NCBI GenBank assembly: GCA_016929095.1
Contig: JAFGJM010000054.1
Span: forward strand, 1-64,000
DNA: 64,000 nt
Direction of reading: 5' to 3'
Origin: Anaerolineales bacterium
Lineage (GTDB): Bacteria; Chloroflexota; Anaerolineae; Anaerolineales; UBA4823
In this document: positions 27,052-34,843 of the stretch, piece after piece
Layout: each line of letters starts with the position of its first letter
Position numbering within the stretch: the first letter of the stretch is position 1
The notes under the pieces: generated by a model
The model's input: the letters and a program-made list of their open reading frames with translations, nothing else
Databases searched by the model: none
What the model was told of the DNA's origin: nothing
Position numbers and translations under genes: made by a program

Positions 27052-27058
27052 GTTAGGC
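27052..27058 (+). repeat. Isolated attC R'-like core
   Basis: GTTAGGC, followed by AGC, matches the attC R' consensus and sits 45 bases before the GNAT gene start. A convincing R'' partner was not found; TGATAAC at 27006-27012 is the nearest approximation. Supported mainly by position, so weak alone. Confidence 0.25.
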
Positions 27059-27102
27059 AGCATTCCTGAACGGCTTTGAGCCTGTCCAAGGGAAGATGAT
27101 CA

Positions 27103-27990
27103 ATGCAGAAGTATGTTGTTAGAGACTATCAAAAGGGATTCGAAGAAGACCAAGTCAGAATCGGTCTTGAAGTTGCACGGGACTGGATCTGGCCGTATGC
27201 CTACAATCTCACCGACCTGCTGCAGCTCCATGCTCAACCCGATTTCGACCCCACAACCCGGCACTATTGTTTCCTGGGCGGGGAGATGGTTGGCTACATG
27301 TTCTCTGCGGTGATGCCATTAGAGGACGGTGATGTCTCCACGGCGATTCTGGATTTCCCTCGCATGATGCCAGGCCATGAAGAGGCTGCTGAACGGCTAA
27401 TTGAAAGGGCATTTGAGACACTCAAGAGAAGAAATGTTTCCCGAGTCGTGGGTAGAGTCACAACAATGTGCCCTGGCGACATCCAATTAGCCGAAAGAGC
27501 AGGATTCTCCGTCAGCGATTGGGGCTGCAAAGTCTACTACTCCTACGAGATGGAATGGGGGAGACTCAACATTCCTGGTGGTGCAGTTGAGGAAGTGGAT
27601 GCTCAAGCAGACCTGGGTGAATACGCCTAAATCGCTGCACGTTGGTACAGACGTTCACCAGAATGGTGCCGCTCTCTTCTGGCAGAATGGCATGAAGCAG
27701 GCCTCATCACCCATTTGGGTGTGCGGGAAGGTGGAAGACTGATTGCCGCGTGCATGGCTGCTCCCAACACTGTGCGGCCATCAACAGCAGCAGTATATTA
27801 CATCTATACACCCGATGAGCACAACCTGAGACTGATGCTGGCGAGAGTGGTGGACAAATGCGTCGATTGTGGCGTTCACAATGTCATCGCTGATCTTGTC
27901 AATGAGCATCGGCAGTACGAATCCGTCTACCAGGAACTGGGCTTCAAGAAGGTTGCCGAATGGGCACGTTGCGAAAAGGTTCTCGCCTGA
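27103..27990 (+). pseudogene. Tandem GNAT-type acetyltransferase split by an in-frame stop
   Basis: The first 175 codons encode a GNAT-like half (GGEMVGYMFS, then MMPGHEEAAERLIERAFETL and LAERAGFSV). TAA at 27628-27630 ends it. Reading through in the same frame continues IAARWYRRSPEWCRSLLAEW into a second GNAT-like half with HNLRLMLARVVDKCVDCGV and YESVYQELGFKKVAEWARCE, ending at 27990. Continuity in one frame with no gap points to a single substitution that created a stop in a ~295-codon gene. If the second half is translated separately, it lacks an obvious start. Substrate unknown. Confidence 0.7.
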
Positions 27991-28046
27991 GGCATCGCTG
28001 TTGAAATTCCGTTGAGTCAACATGGCAAGAGCGGCCACCGTTGGGC
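27985..28046 (+). repeat. attC-like element 4 (short form)
   Basis: GTTGGGC (28040-28046), followed by TGC, is a perfect R' core. The left boundary GCCTGAG is a degenerate R''. Between them AGCGGCC (28030-28036) can pair with GGCATCGCT near the left end, and TCAAC with GTTGA, in the manner of L' and L''. It abuts the stop of the GNAT gene, the normal attC position. Much shorter than elements 1-3. Confidence 0.4.
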
Positions 28047-28178
28047 TGCAAAAGGTAATTCAGTATGACTGAATCCTAATAACAATGTGGGATAATTGGG
28101 GAAAGACGGTTAGACTTTCATTCCAAGCCGATAATATGTTTGGAATTTCGATAATTCTTGTGGGTAATAAGGAAAAAG

Positions 28179-28457
28179 ATGATGAGCCAGAAACAACAAG
28201 ACGAAATGGAGCAAAGAATAAAAGAGCAGCGGGAGATAGAGAAACAACAGGAACATGATCGAAAAGTACGCCAAGAAGAAAGAAAACAGCTAGAGCAGCA
28301 GCAGGAGCAGAAACAAAAACGCCAACGCGGAGAACAGCTCATACTGGAACAGCAACAGGAAGAACAACGAAAGCAGCAACAACAGGATCAGCAGAAACTG
28401 GAGGTACAACAAGAACGAAAACGGAAGTTGCGACAAGAAGAGCAAAATAAGAAATAA
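28179..28457 (+). CDS. Gln/Glu/Lys-rich coiled-coil protein
   Basis: The 92-residue product is almost entirely charged and Gln residues (runs such as EQQQEEQRKQQQQDQQK), predicted as one long coiled coil with no hydrophobic core. ATG 28179 (or 28182) follows AAGGA by 5 bases; a TTG at 28158 is less likely. The low complexity means the frame could be open by composition alone, since CAG/GAA/AAA repeats rarely form stops. Position between two attC-like cores suggests a cassette gene. Function unknown. Confidence 0.45.
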   Translation: MMSQKQQDEMEQRIKEQREIEKQQEHDRKVRQEERKQLEQQQEQKQKRQRGEQLILEQQQEEQRKQQQQDQQKLEVQQERKRKLRQEEQNKK

Positions 28458-28518
28458 TGGGAGTGTTGGGAACATCGTCCATGCACATTCCCGACGCCAT
28501 GCTTCTCGAAAGCAAACT

Positions 28519-28525
28519 GTTAGGC
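28519..28525 (+). repeat. attC R'-like core after the coiled-coil gene
   Basis: GTTAGGC followed by TGC is the same R'-plus-TGC signature seen at 26364 and 28040. It lies 62 bases after the coiled-coil gene and 31 before the next gene. A matching R'' was not identified, so only the core is annotated. Confidence 0.3.
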
Positions 28526-28555
28526 TGCCTGGTAAGACGCTGCTGAGGTGAAAAC

Positions 28556-29119
28556 TTGAGTCAGAAAAAGCATGTCTATCAATGGTCTAAAAAAGATCGA
28601 TTACTGCATTTGATATCTGCTGCGCCTCTGATAACCTTTTACATAGGCTCAATTTATCTGCTGGCAAGAGAGTCTATCTATTTAGCTGGGATCTTCTTGT
28701 TGCTGTGGGTGGGGGTCAACCTCTGCGTGGCCAGTATCTGTGCCGGATGTCCCTATCGGGGTGGGTATTGTCCTGGTGTATGCCAATTATACTTTGCGCC
28801 ATTCCTGTCGATGTTGATGTATAAAGACACAGAGAAGAGGCTCAGTCATTGGTCGTTCAAAGTCAATTTAGCCTTGCTGGGAATCTTCGGGATTGGCAGC
28901 TACGTATTTGCCTTCTATTGGCTATTTCGTTTGCACTGGCAGGAGCATCCCCTGGTCGTTCTCGGTCTTCTGGTTCTCTTGCTCCTGCATATGCCCTTGT
29001 CTTTCTTCATGCTGTGTCCGAAGTGCGGCTACAATAACATCTGCCCGATGGCGAATGTGCATAGAGTATTCAAGAAAGATAGTGATTTCGACGGTGGGGG
29101 AGATGCATCGTCAGATTGA
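28556..29119 (+). CDS. Membrane protein with two cysteine clusters
   Basis: I do not recognise the family. The 187-residue protein has about four membrane helices. A first Cys cluster lies between helices (CAGCPYRGGYCPGVC, near residues 62-76) and a second after the last helix (CPKCGYNNICPMA, near residues 154-166). Such C-x2-C patterns could bind zinc or an iron-sulfur cluster; this is inference. The TTG start at 28556 has GAGGTG at 28546-28551, about five bases upstream. It follows an attC R'-like core. Confidence 0.65.
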   Translation: MSQKKHVYQWSKKDRLLHLISAAPLITFYIGSIYLLARESIYLAGIFLLLWVGVNLCVASICAGCPYRGGYCPGVCQLYFAPFLSMLMYKDTEKRLSHWSFKVNLALLGIFGIGSYVFAFYWLFRLHWQEHPLVVLGLLVLLLLHMPLSFFMLCPKCGYNNICPMANVHRVFKKDSDFDGGGDASSD

Positions 29120-29215
29120 GGCTACCAAACCGATATTGTCGCTGACCGGGGTTGTGCCCCGTGTGCGAGTGGCGTGATTTATGCATTGACTGTTGACGGA
29201 AAGGAGTTACGAGTG

Positions 29216-29938
29216 ATGAAACCTGCGTCCATTCCTGCTTCGCTGACCGAGAATCCAATCGATCCGCAATGGAAAACGCTGTTCTACCTTGCAGCTTTCG
29301 CAGCGATCTACGTGATCATATTGATCCCAATCCAGGGGATCATTTTCATTGTCTCACCACCCCCCAGCACAGTGCTCGGTTTTTTCCGGCTTTTCCACGA
29401 AAACGTAATGATAGGGTTGATTAACCTCGACCTGCTACTGACAATTGATTACATTCTTGTGCTCTTCATTTACTTCGTATTGTTTATTGTACTAAGCCGA
29501 AAAGAGAAATCCTTGAGCCTCATTGCCACCATATTGGGTTGCCTCAGTATCACCCTCTACATTGTCTCCCGAGAAGCAACGTTCAGTATGATTGCTCTTA
29601 GCCATGAGTACTTCGCTGCAACGACCGAGATGGAGAAAGCAGCTACACTCGCTGCCGGCAAGACACTTCTTACTGTGTACAATGGCTCATCCTTTAGTAT
29701 CAGCTATGTGCTTGGTGGATTCACTATGCTGCTCTTCTCGATAGCTATGCTGAGAGACGCGTTGTTCGAGAAAAGCGTTCCCATCACTGGCTTGATTATG
29801 GGTGTCCTGATGCTTGTGCCACCAACGGTGGGGGAGGCTGGGGTTTGGATATCCATGATCTCGCTGGTTCCCACGTTGATATGGATGATTCTTATGTCGC
29901 GTTGGTTGTTCAGGAGTGCCAGGACGCTAGCTCAGTAG
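29216..29938 (+). CDS. DUF4386-like multi-helix membrane protein
   Basis: The 240-residue product has six to seven hydrophobic helices with short polar loops. Its overall layout resembles DUF4386 membrane proteins of unknown function; the match is from memory and tentative. AAGGAG at 29201-29206 supports a start at GTG 29213 or ATG 29216, not at the distal GTG 29174. No attC-like site was seen after it, so it may mark the end of the cassette-like region. Confidence 0.6.
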   Translation: MKPASIPASLTENPIDPQWKTLFYLAAFAAIYVIILIPIQGIIFIVSPPPSTVLGFFRLFHENVMIGLINLDLLLTIDYILVLFIYFVLFIVLSRKEKSLSLIATILGCLSITLYIVSREATFSMIALSHEYFAATTEMEKAATLAAGKTLLTVYNGSSFSISYVLGGFTMLLFSIAMLRDALFEKSVPITGLIMGVLMLVPPTVGEAGVWISMISLVPTLIWMILMSRWLFRSARTLAQ

Positions 29939-30039
29939 CGGGTATGAAGGGAGACATTCGGGATAGTACCGCACAAGGGGTTGGCGTTTGGCAGGCGGTG
30001 GGATCGGAGATCCAGCCGCGCATCATTCCGGGCTGATTA

Positions 30040-30066
30040 TTGGCATTGCACTGAAAATGTTATAAT
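30040..30066 (+). promoter_or_regulatory. Probable promoter of the FG-GAP gene
   Basis: TATAAT at 30061-30066 has TTGGCA at 30040-30045, a 15-base spacing that is shorter than ideal. The implied leader is about 130 bases and holds no other gene. Confidence 0.4.
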
Positions 30067-30200
30067 ATTATTGAGAGGGGATATCCTGGGTGGTGGATCG
30101 ATGAGTGGAAATAGGGGTGGTTGCTCGCTTATTGATCCCGTTCCTATGGATCATTGAAGTTATCATCATTGGGACAGTCTCAATTCGGCGGAGGTGAGAA

Positions 30201-31880
30201 ATGAAACCATTGAGGACTGCATCAGTAATATTATCGTTCTTAATATTGACCGGCGTTGTGTCGACCGCGAGCGCGGAAAACCATCACGCTATTCAAAACT
30301 TGGCTCCAACAACGGGATACACAGGCAATGCTTTCGCCGATCTGATTGTGGGAGTCCCGTGCGAAGATATCCCGGATGGGATGTCTCAAATCAGTGATGC
30401 GGGTTTGATTCACGTGTTATATGGTTACCCTTCAGGATTGGGTCCCGGGGAAAATGCGATCTTTCATCAAAATGTAGATGGGGCTGAAGACGAAGCGGAA
30501 ACCGATGACGATTTTGGCAGCGCTCTGGCGAGCGGAGATTTCAATGGTGATGGCAACTACGATATTGCCATTGGGGTGCCGTATGAAGATATCGGTACAG
30601 TGGTCAGTGCAGGCGCCGTACATGTGATATATGGTTCCAATTTGGGCGGTCTTTCTATTGATGGAGATCTATTCCTGAATCAAGACACTTCATACGTGAA
30701 TGATGTAGCAGAAGTGAGCGATCATTTTGGGTATGCCCTGGCGGTCGGAAATTTTAACGGGGATGCTTATGACGATCTGGCAATTGGCGTCCCCCTTGAA
30801 GATTTCGAAAATGGCACAACGGTTACAAACGCCGGGAGCGTCAACGTGATCTATGGCTCCTCAGCCGGATTGAATCCCAACGGGGTTTTGCCCGACCAAT
30901 ATTGGCACCAGAACAGCGCAGACATCGCAGATAATGTAGAAGACCATGATTGGTTTGGCTATGCCCTGGCTGCCGGGGATTTCGATAGTGACAATTATGA
31001 TGACCTGGCGATCGGCGCGCCGGGTGAAGATTCGGAGGCTGCCAGTAAAGATGATATCGGCGTGGTGCATGTTATATATGGCACGTCGAGTGGGCTTTCG
31101 GCGATCGGAGACCAGCAGTGGGAGCAGTATGACTGGGGCGGTAGTGCGGAATCTGAAGCCTACGACCACTTTGGAAAATCCTTAGCCGTAGGCAAGTTCA
31201 AATGGCTGACCTATGATGCGCTGGCAATAGGGGTGCCAGATGAGGATATTGGCAGCATTCAAGACGCCGGAGCGGTCAATATCCTTTTCGGTTCATCCGG
31301 CGGACTGAATGACGATAACGTGGTATTCCTGTACCAGGATGGTGGCTACATCGAGGAAACAGCCGAGGCTTATGACCAGTTTGGGTTTACTCTGGCGGCG
31401 GTCGATTTCAGCGGTTATGGGACGCATAACCTGGTTGTTGGCGTACCCTATGAAAATCTTGGGGATCCCTTAGTTAACGATACGGGTGGTGTTCATGTGC
31501 TAACCATATCGGGTGGAAATTTCACAGGAGCAAGTTTGAGATACTTCCACCAGGATCGGACCGGCATCCCGGGTGACCTTGGGGCGTATCATACGTTCGG
31601 TCTCTCTTTGGCGCCGGGTGATTATAACGGAGATGGCAAGGAAGATTTGGCAATTGGCGTGCCGGGGGATAGCATTACAGCCCATGCGGATGGTTCTGTG
31701 GTTGTGATTTACGATGATGTCTGGGGGGGACTGGCTGATTATGAGCCGCAATATTGGCATCAGGGGGGCAATCTAGACGGCGAGGGTGAGGCGGATGACC
31801 GTTTTGGCCAGGAATTGGCTGCCCTGCCCAGCACAGGAGCTCAACCTTCCAGGGTCTATTTACCCGTGAGCATACGGTAA
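30201..31880 (+). CDS. Secreted FG-GAP repeat protein (integrin-alpha-like beta-propeller)
   Basis: A signal peptide (MKPLRTASVILSFLILTGVV, cleavage likely after ASA) precedes seven repeats of about 60-75 residues. Each contains an FG start, a calcium-binding-like loop such as DFNGDGNYDIAIGVPYED, and VHVIYG. Repeats 2-4 and 7 keep the Asp-rich loop; 5 and 6 are degenerate. The first repeat lacks its FG strand, while an extra DDRFGQELA strand occurs at the C terminus, so the ends can close one seven-bladed propeller. The tail VYLPVSIR resembles endings I recall from Anaerolineae secreted proteins. Ligand unknown. Confidence 0.88.
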   Translation: MKPLRTASVILSFLILTGVVSTASAENHHAIQNLAPTTGYTGNAFADLIVGVPCEDIPDGMSQISDAGLIHVLYGYPSGLGPGENAIFHQNVDGAEDEAETDDDFGSALASGDFNGDGNYDIAIGVPYEDIGTVVSAGAVHVIYGSNLGGLSIDGDLFLNQDTSYVNDVAEVSDHFGYALAVGNFNGDAYDDLAIGVPLEDFENGTTVTNAGSVNVIYGSSAGLNPNGVLPDQYWHQNSADIADNVEDHDWFGYALAAGDFDSDNYDDLAIGAPGEDSEAASKDDIGVVHVIYGTSSGLSAIGDQQWEQYDWGGSAESEAYDHFGKSLAVGKFKWLTYDALAIGVPDEDIGSIQDAGAVNILFGSSGGLNDDNVVFLYQDGGYIEETAEAYDQFGFTLAAVDFSGYGTHNLVVGVPYENLGDPLVNDTGGVHVLTISGGNFTGASLRYFHQDRTGIPGDLGAYHTFGLSLAPGDYNGDGKEDLAIGVPGDSITAHADGSVVVIYDDVWGGLADYEPQYWHQGGNLDGEGEADDRFGQELAALPSTGAQPSRVYLPVSIR

Positions 31881-31940
31881 AATCGAGCCGCGGGGTGTGA
31901 ATAGGGGGCAGCCAATCTAAACAATGAGAATTGCTAACGA

Positions 31941-33470
31941 TTATTTCGCGTAATCCACCGCCCGGGTTTCCCGGATCACGGTAACCTTAATCTGCCCGGG
32001 ATATTGCATGGTCTCTTCGACTTTTTTGGCAATATCCCTCGCCAGGCGAATGGCGTCCAGGTCGTCGATATCTTCGGGTTGCACAAAGATACGGATTTCG
32101 CGTCCGGCTTGCAGGGCATAGCTCTGGTTGACCCCTTTGTAGGAGTCGGCGATCTCTTCCAGGGCGCGCACCCGTTTAAGATATTGTTCAAGACTCTCGC
32201 GTCGAGCGCCCGGCCGGGCGCCAGAAATTGCATCGGCGGCTTCAATAATGGCGGCTTCGAGTGTATCCTGGTCGACTTCATGATGGTGAGAGGCGATGGC
32301 ATTGACGACTTTGGCGTTCACTCCCAGGCGGCGGACAAACTCTGCGCCAATTTGCGCGTGTGTGCCTTCGACATTATAATCCATGGCTTTGCCCAAGTCA
32401 TGCAACAATGCCCCGACTTTACATACTTCCACATCGGCGCCTAATTCGGAGCCAATGACCGCGGCGAGTTTGGCTGTTTCGACCGCATGCGATAATTGAT
32501 TTTGACCATAGGAAGTGCGGAATTTCAATCGCCCCAGGACTTTGATGATCTCGGGGTGTAAACCAGGGACGCCGGCATTAAAGGCAGCTTCTTCACCGGC
32601 TTCAACAATAACTCGATCGACTTCTTTTTGCTCGGTTTTCAGGATTTTTTCGATATGAGCCGGATGAATACGGCCGTCCAAGACCAATTTTTCCAATGAC
32701 CGTCGGGCAACTTCACGTCGTACCGGGTCGAAGCAAGAGATCGTGACTGCTTCAGGCGTATCATCTACGATCACATCTACTCCGGCAGCCTGTTCGAAGG
32801 CATGGATATTTCGACCGTTCCGCCCAATGATGCGCCCTTTCATCTCGTCTGAGGGAAGGGGAACGACGGAAGTCGTTATTTCTGAAACATGCTCGGAGGC
32901 AACGCGCTGAATGGCAGTGGTGATAATGGCGCGTGCTTTACGGTCTCCTTCTTCCTTGGCTTCGGCTTCGATTTGGCGGATAATCCGAGCCATATCGGTG
33001 CGCGTATCCTTTTCCACTTCATCCAATAATTGCTGCCGCGCTTCTTCGGTGTTCATAGCAGAGATGCGTTGCAGTTCCTCCATTTGTTGGATATGTAATT
33101 TTTCCACATCGTTGGCGCGTTTATCAATCACGCTCTGGCGTTTATTGATGGCTTGTTCACGCTTTTCCAAACGGTCGGCGCGGATATCCAACTCTTCACG
33201 GCGTTTTTGTAAACGATCTTCTTCCCGGCTGAATTCATTTCTGCGGCGGACAACTTCTGCTTCAGCTGTCTGGCGCATTTCGAGCGCCTTATTTTTAGCA
33301 TCCAGTTCGATATCTTGTGCTTTTTGGGTTGCTTCCGTAACAATTCTGTCGGCGTTGGCGCGTTCTTTTTCCAATGTTTTTTCAACAATTGCCTGTTTAA
33401 TGAAAAACCCAACCACTCCTCCAGCGATAACGGCGACAATAATAATGATGACCCACATCCATATATCCAT
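31941..33470 (-). CDS. rny: Ribonuclease Y
   Basis: RNase Y is a membrane-anchored endoribonuclease that starts mRNA decay. The 509-residue protein has an N-terminal helix (residues about 3-25), a long charged coiled coil, a KH domain (IIGRNGRNIHAFEQAAGVDV) and an HD domain (HAVETAKLAAVIG, LLHDLGKAMDYN, HAQIGAEFVRR, ASHHHEVD). All catalytic His/Asp pairs are visible. It lies 4 bases downstream of recX, so the two form an operon. Confidence 0.97.
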   Translation of the reverse strand: MDIWMWVIIIIVAVIAGGVVGFFIKQAIVEKTLEKERANADRIVTEATQKAQDIELDAKNKALEMRQTAEAEVVRRRNEFSREEDRLQKRREELDIRADRLEKREQAINKRQSVIDKRANDVEKLHIQQMEELQRISAMNTEEARQQLLDEVEKDTRTDMARIIRQIEAEAKEEGDRKARAIITTAIQRVASEHVSEITTSVVPLPSDEMKGRIIGRNGRNIHAFEQAAGVDVIVDDTPEAVTISCFDPVRREVARRSLEKLVLDGRIHPAHIEKILKTEQKEVDRVIVEAGEEAAFNAGVPGLHPEIIKVLGRLKFRTSYGQNQLSHAVETAKLAAVIGSELGADVEVCKVGALLHDLGKAMDYNVEGTHAQIGAEFVRRLGVNAKVVNAIASHHHEVDQDTLEAAIIEAADAISGARPGARRESLEQYLKRVRALEEIADSYKGVNQSYALQAGREIRIFVQPEDIDDLDAIRLARDIAKKVEETMQYPGQIKVTVIRETRAVDYAK

Positions 33471-33474
33471 AAAT

Positions 33475-34137
33475 CTACCTCTTTATATAATTCATTGCTG
33501 ATGACGAAATCTCTAATGCGTGTAATTCTTCCCATGTTTGCGCTACAGCGGTTGATGATAATTCATAGTTGAAACCGCGGCGGGCTAAATGACCGAGCAT
33601 TTTTTTACGAAATTCTATCCAATCCAGGTTTGCCAATTTCCGCCCATGCTTCATAGCCGTTTTCAGAGCCAGCTTGTTATCATCGATATTTTCTAAAGCC
33701 TGATCGATGATTTCATCTGAAACCCCTTTTTGACGTAATTCAATCGAAAGAGCGCGGCGGCTGCGAGGCTTGAACTCGGTACGGTTTTCAACCCATGCCT
33801 GGGCAAACATCTCGTCGTTGATTAAATGATTGTTTTGTAAACGGGAGATCGTTTCTTCGATCAATTCGGGCGGGGTTTTATGTTTGGTAAGCTGCGCCCG
33901 TAATTCTGATGAAGAACGTTGACGGATGGCAATAAATCTCAAAGCCCGCTGGTAGGCAATTTCGCGTTCATCGGCGGCGATTAACGATTCGATTTTTTCA
34001 TCGGTAAGCGATTGTCCGATTTTCAACCAGGCGGCAACGATCCGAGATAATCCAAAAGCAAATTGCCCATCCAGGAATACATTGATCCGATCTTGGTTCT
34101 TTGTTTGCGCTTGTAAAGCTGTAATTATCTTTGCCAT
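33475..34137 (-). CDS. recX: Regulatory protein RecX
   Basis: RecX modulates RecA filaments. The 220-residue frame shows RALRFIAIRQRSSSELRAQL, LINDEMFAQAWVENR, the conserved KPRSRRALSIELRQKGVS block and a C-terminal KMLGHLARRGFNYE segment. recA is not adjacent; the partner gene is rny, 4 bases downstream. A perfect 9-bp hairpin lies 25 bases upstream of the start. Confidence 0.92.
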   Translation of the reverse strand: MAKIITALQAQTKNQDRINVFLDGQFAFGLSRIVAAWLKIGQSLTDEKIESLIAADEREIAYQRALRFIAIRQRSSSELRAQLTKHKTPPELIEETISRLQNNHLINDEMFAQAWVENRTEFKPRSRRALSIELRQKGVSDEIIDQALENIDDNKLALKTAMKHGRKLANLDWIEFRKKMLGHLARRGFNYELSSTAVAQTWEELHALEISSSAMNYIKR

Positions 34138-34161
34138 CCAAAATACCTGTTAAAACAAACA

Positions 34162-34189
34162 GCCGTGATCCTGCCAAAATGATCACGGC
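34162..34189 (-). terminator. Hairpin upstream of recX, possible attenuator
   Basis: GCCGTGATC (34162-34170) pairs perfectly with GATCACGGC (34181-34189). Read on the - strand the stem is followed by TGTTTGTTTT, a terminator-like tail, before the recX ATG. It may cut readthrough from the spacer or act in the recX leader. Confidence 0.5.
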
Positions 34190-34733
34190 CAAATGCTAAT
34201 TTAAAACTGATCTCGTTATCTTAATTACAGATAGGCAATACTTTTATTTATGTATCAATAATATCAAGTCGAACATATACGAAGACTTTATCAATACCAC
34301 AACATAATCCTATCTGATGATTGGTACAGGCGAGTAAGTTTAATAAAAATTCACTAACCTGGTATTTAGATGATTACTCAACAGAAGCAAGATTCTGAGA
34401 GATGAAGCAACCAAAACGCGCTATAACAATCATTAATTGAGATCAAATATTTCAAATCAAGCAAAAGGCCGCAAAAAAGATACAAAAACGAATGCGGCAG
34501 GTTTTTAGTGAACTCCAAAAAGTGAAGAATAAATGAGAATTGATGAATTTATTGGTGTTCACTCAATCATAAAAGTATTAACTTCATAACGTACAAAAAA
34601 CACCCAATTATAAAAAAGCAAAAAGCAGGTGTTTTATTATACATGAAAAATAGAATATATGTATGAAAAAAAGATGAAAAACAAAGCTGAATTGAAAAGA
34701 TAAGTGATACAGAAAAGAAATTTAAGAAAAGGC
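34190..34733. other. AT-rich spacer between divergent recX and mraZ
   Basis: No gene was found in this gene-free stretch. It holds three further inverted repeats. GCCGCA (34468-34473) with TGCGGC (34493-34498), then AGGTTTTT, looks like a + strand terminator. AGTGAAC (34507-34513) pairs with GTTCACT (34557-34563). AAAACACC (34597-34604) pairs with GGTGTTTT (34628-34635), with T-rich flanks on both strands. Terminators in a spacer between divergent genes imply a short transcript of its own or protection against readthrough. Confidence 0.5.
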
Positions 34734-34762
34734 TTGCATTCCGGAAAAAAATAGTATATACT
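34734..34762 (+). promoter_or_regulatory. mraZ (dcw cluster) promoter
   Basis: TTGCAT (34734-34739) and TATACT (34757-34762) are spaced by exactly 17 bases, a strong sigma-70-type promoter for the whole dcw cluster. The surrounding GCTTGCATTCC also occurs at the nrdR promoter. Confidence 0.8.
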
Positions 34763-34797
34763 GTGGGTAATTGTGGTATAAAGTGGGAGGGAGTGGA
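34763..34797 (+). promoter_or_regulatory. MraZ operator: four GTGGN repeats at 10-bp steps
   Basis: GTGGG (34763), GTGGT (34773), GTGGG (34783) and GTGGA (34793) lie at exact 10-bp intervals directly after the -10 box. MraZ is known to bind direct TGGGN-type repeats spaced by one helical turn in its own promoter. Position over the transcription start predicts autorepression of the cluster. Confidence 0.82.
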
Positions 34798-34798
34798 G

Positions 34799-34815
34799 CG
34801 CCGGTAATTCCGGCG
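34799..34815 (+). promoter_or_regulatory. Perfect GC hairpin in the mraZ leader
   Basis: CGCCGG (34799-34804) pairs perfectly with CCGGCG (34810-34815) around a TAATT loop. With no T-run after it, it is more likely an mRNA 5'-end stabilising or leader element than a terminator. Confidence 0.5.
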
Positions 34816-34843
34816 TTCACCCTTTAAAAACGAGGTAGAACAT

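Noticed and set aside
27715-27990. Independent acetyltransferase gene
   Set aside because: It is in the same frame as the upstream half and continues its sequence through a single TAA, without a good start or ribosome site of its own, so it is treated as the second part of a broken gene.
33998-34192. Small - strand ORF upstream of recX
   Set aside because: It overlaps the recX N terminus in another frame and includes the hairpin at 34162; no homology pattern was seen.
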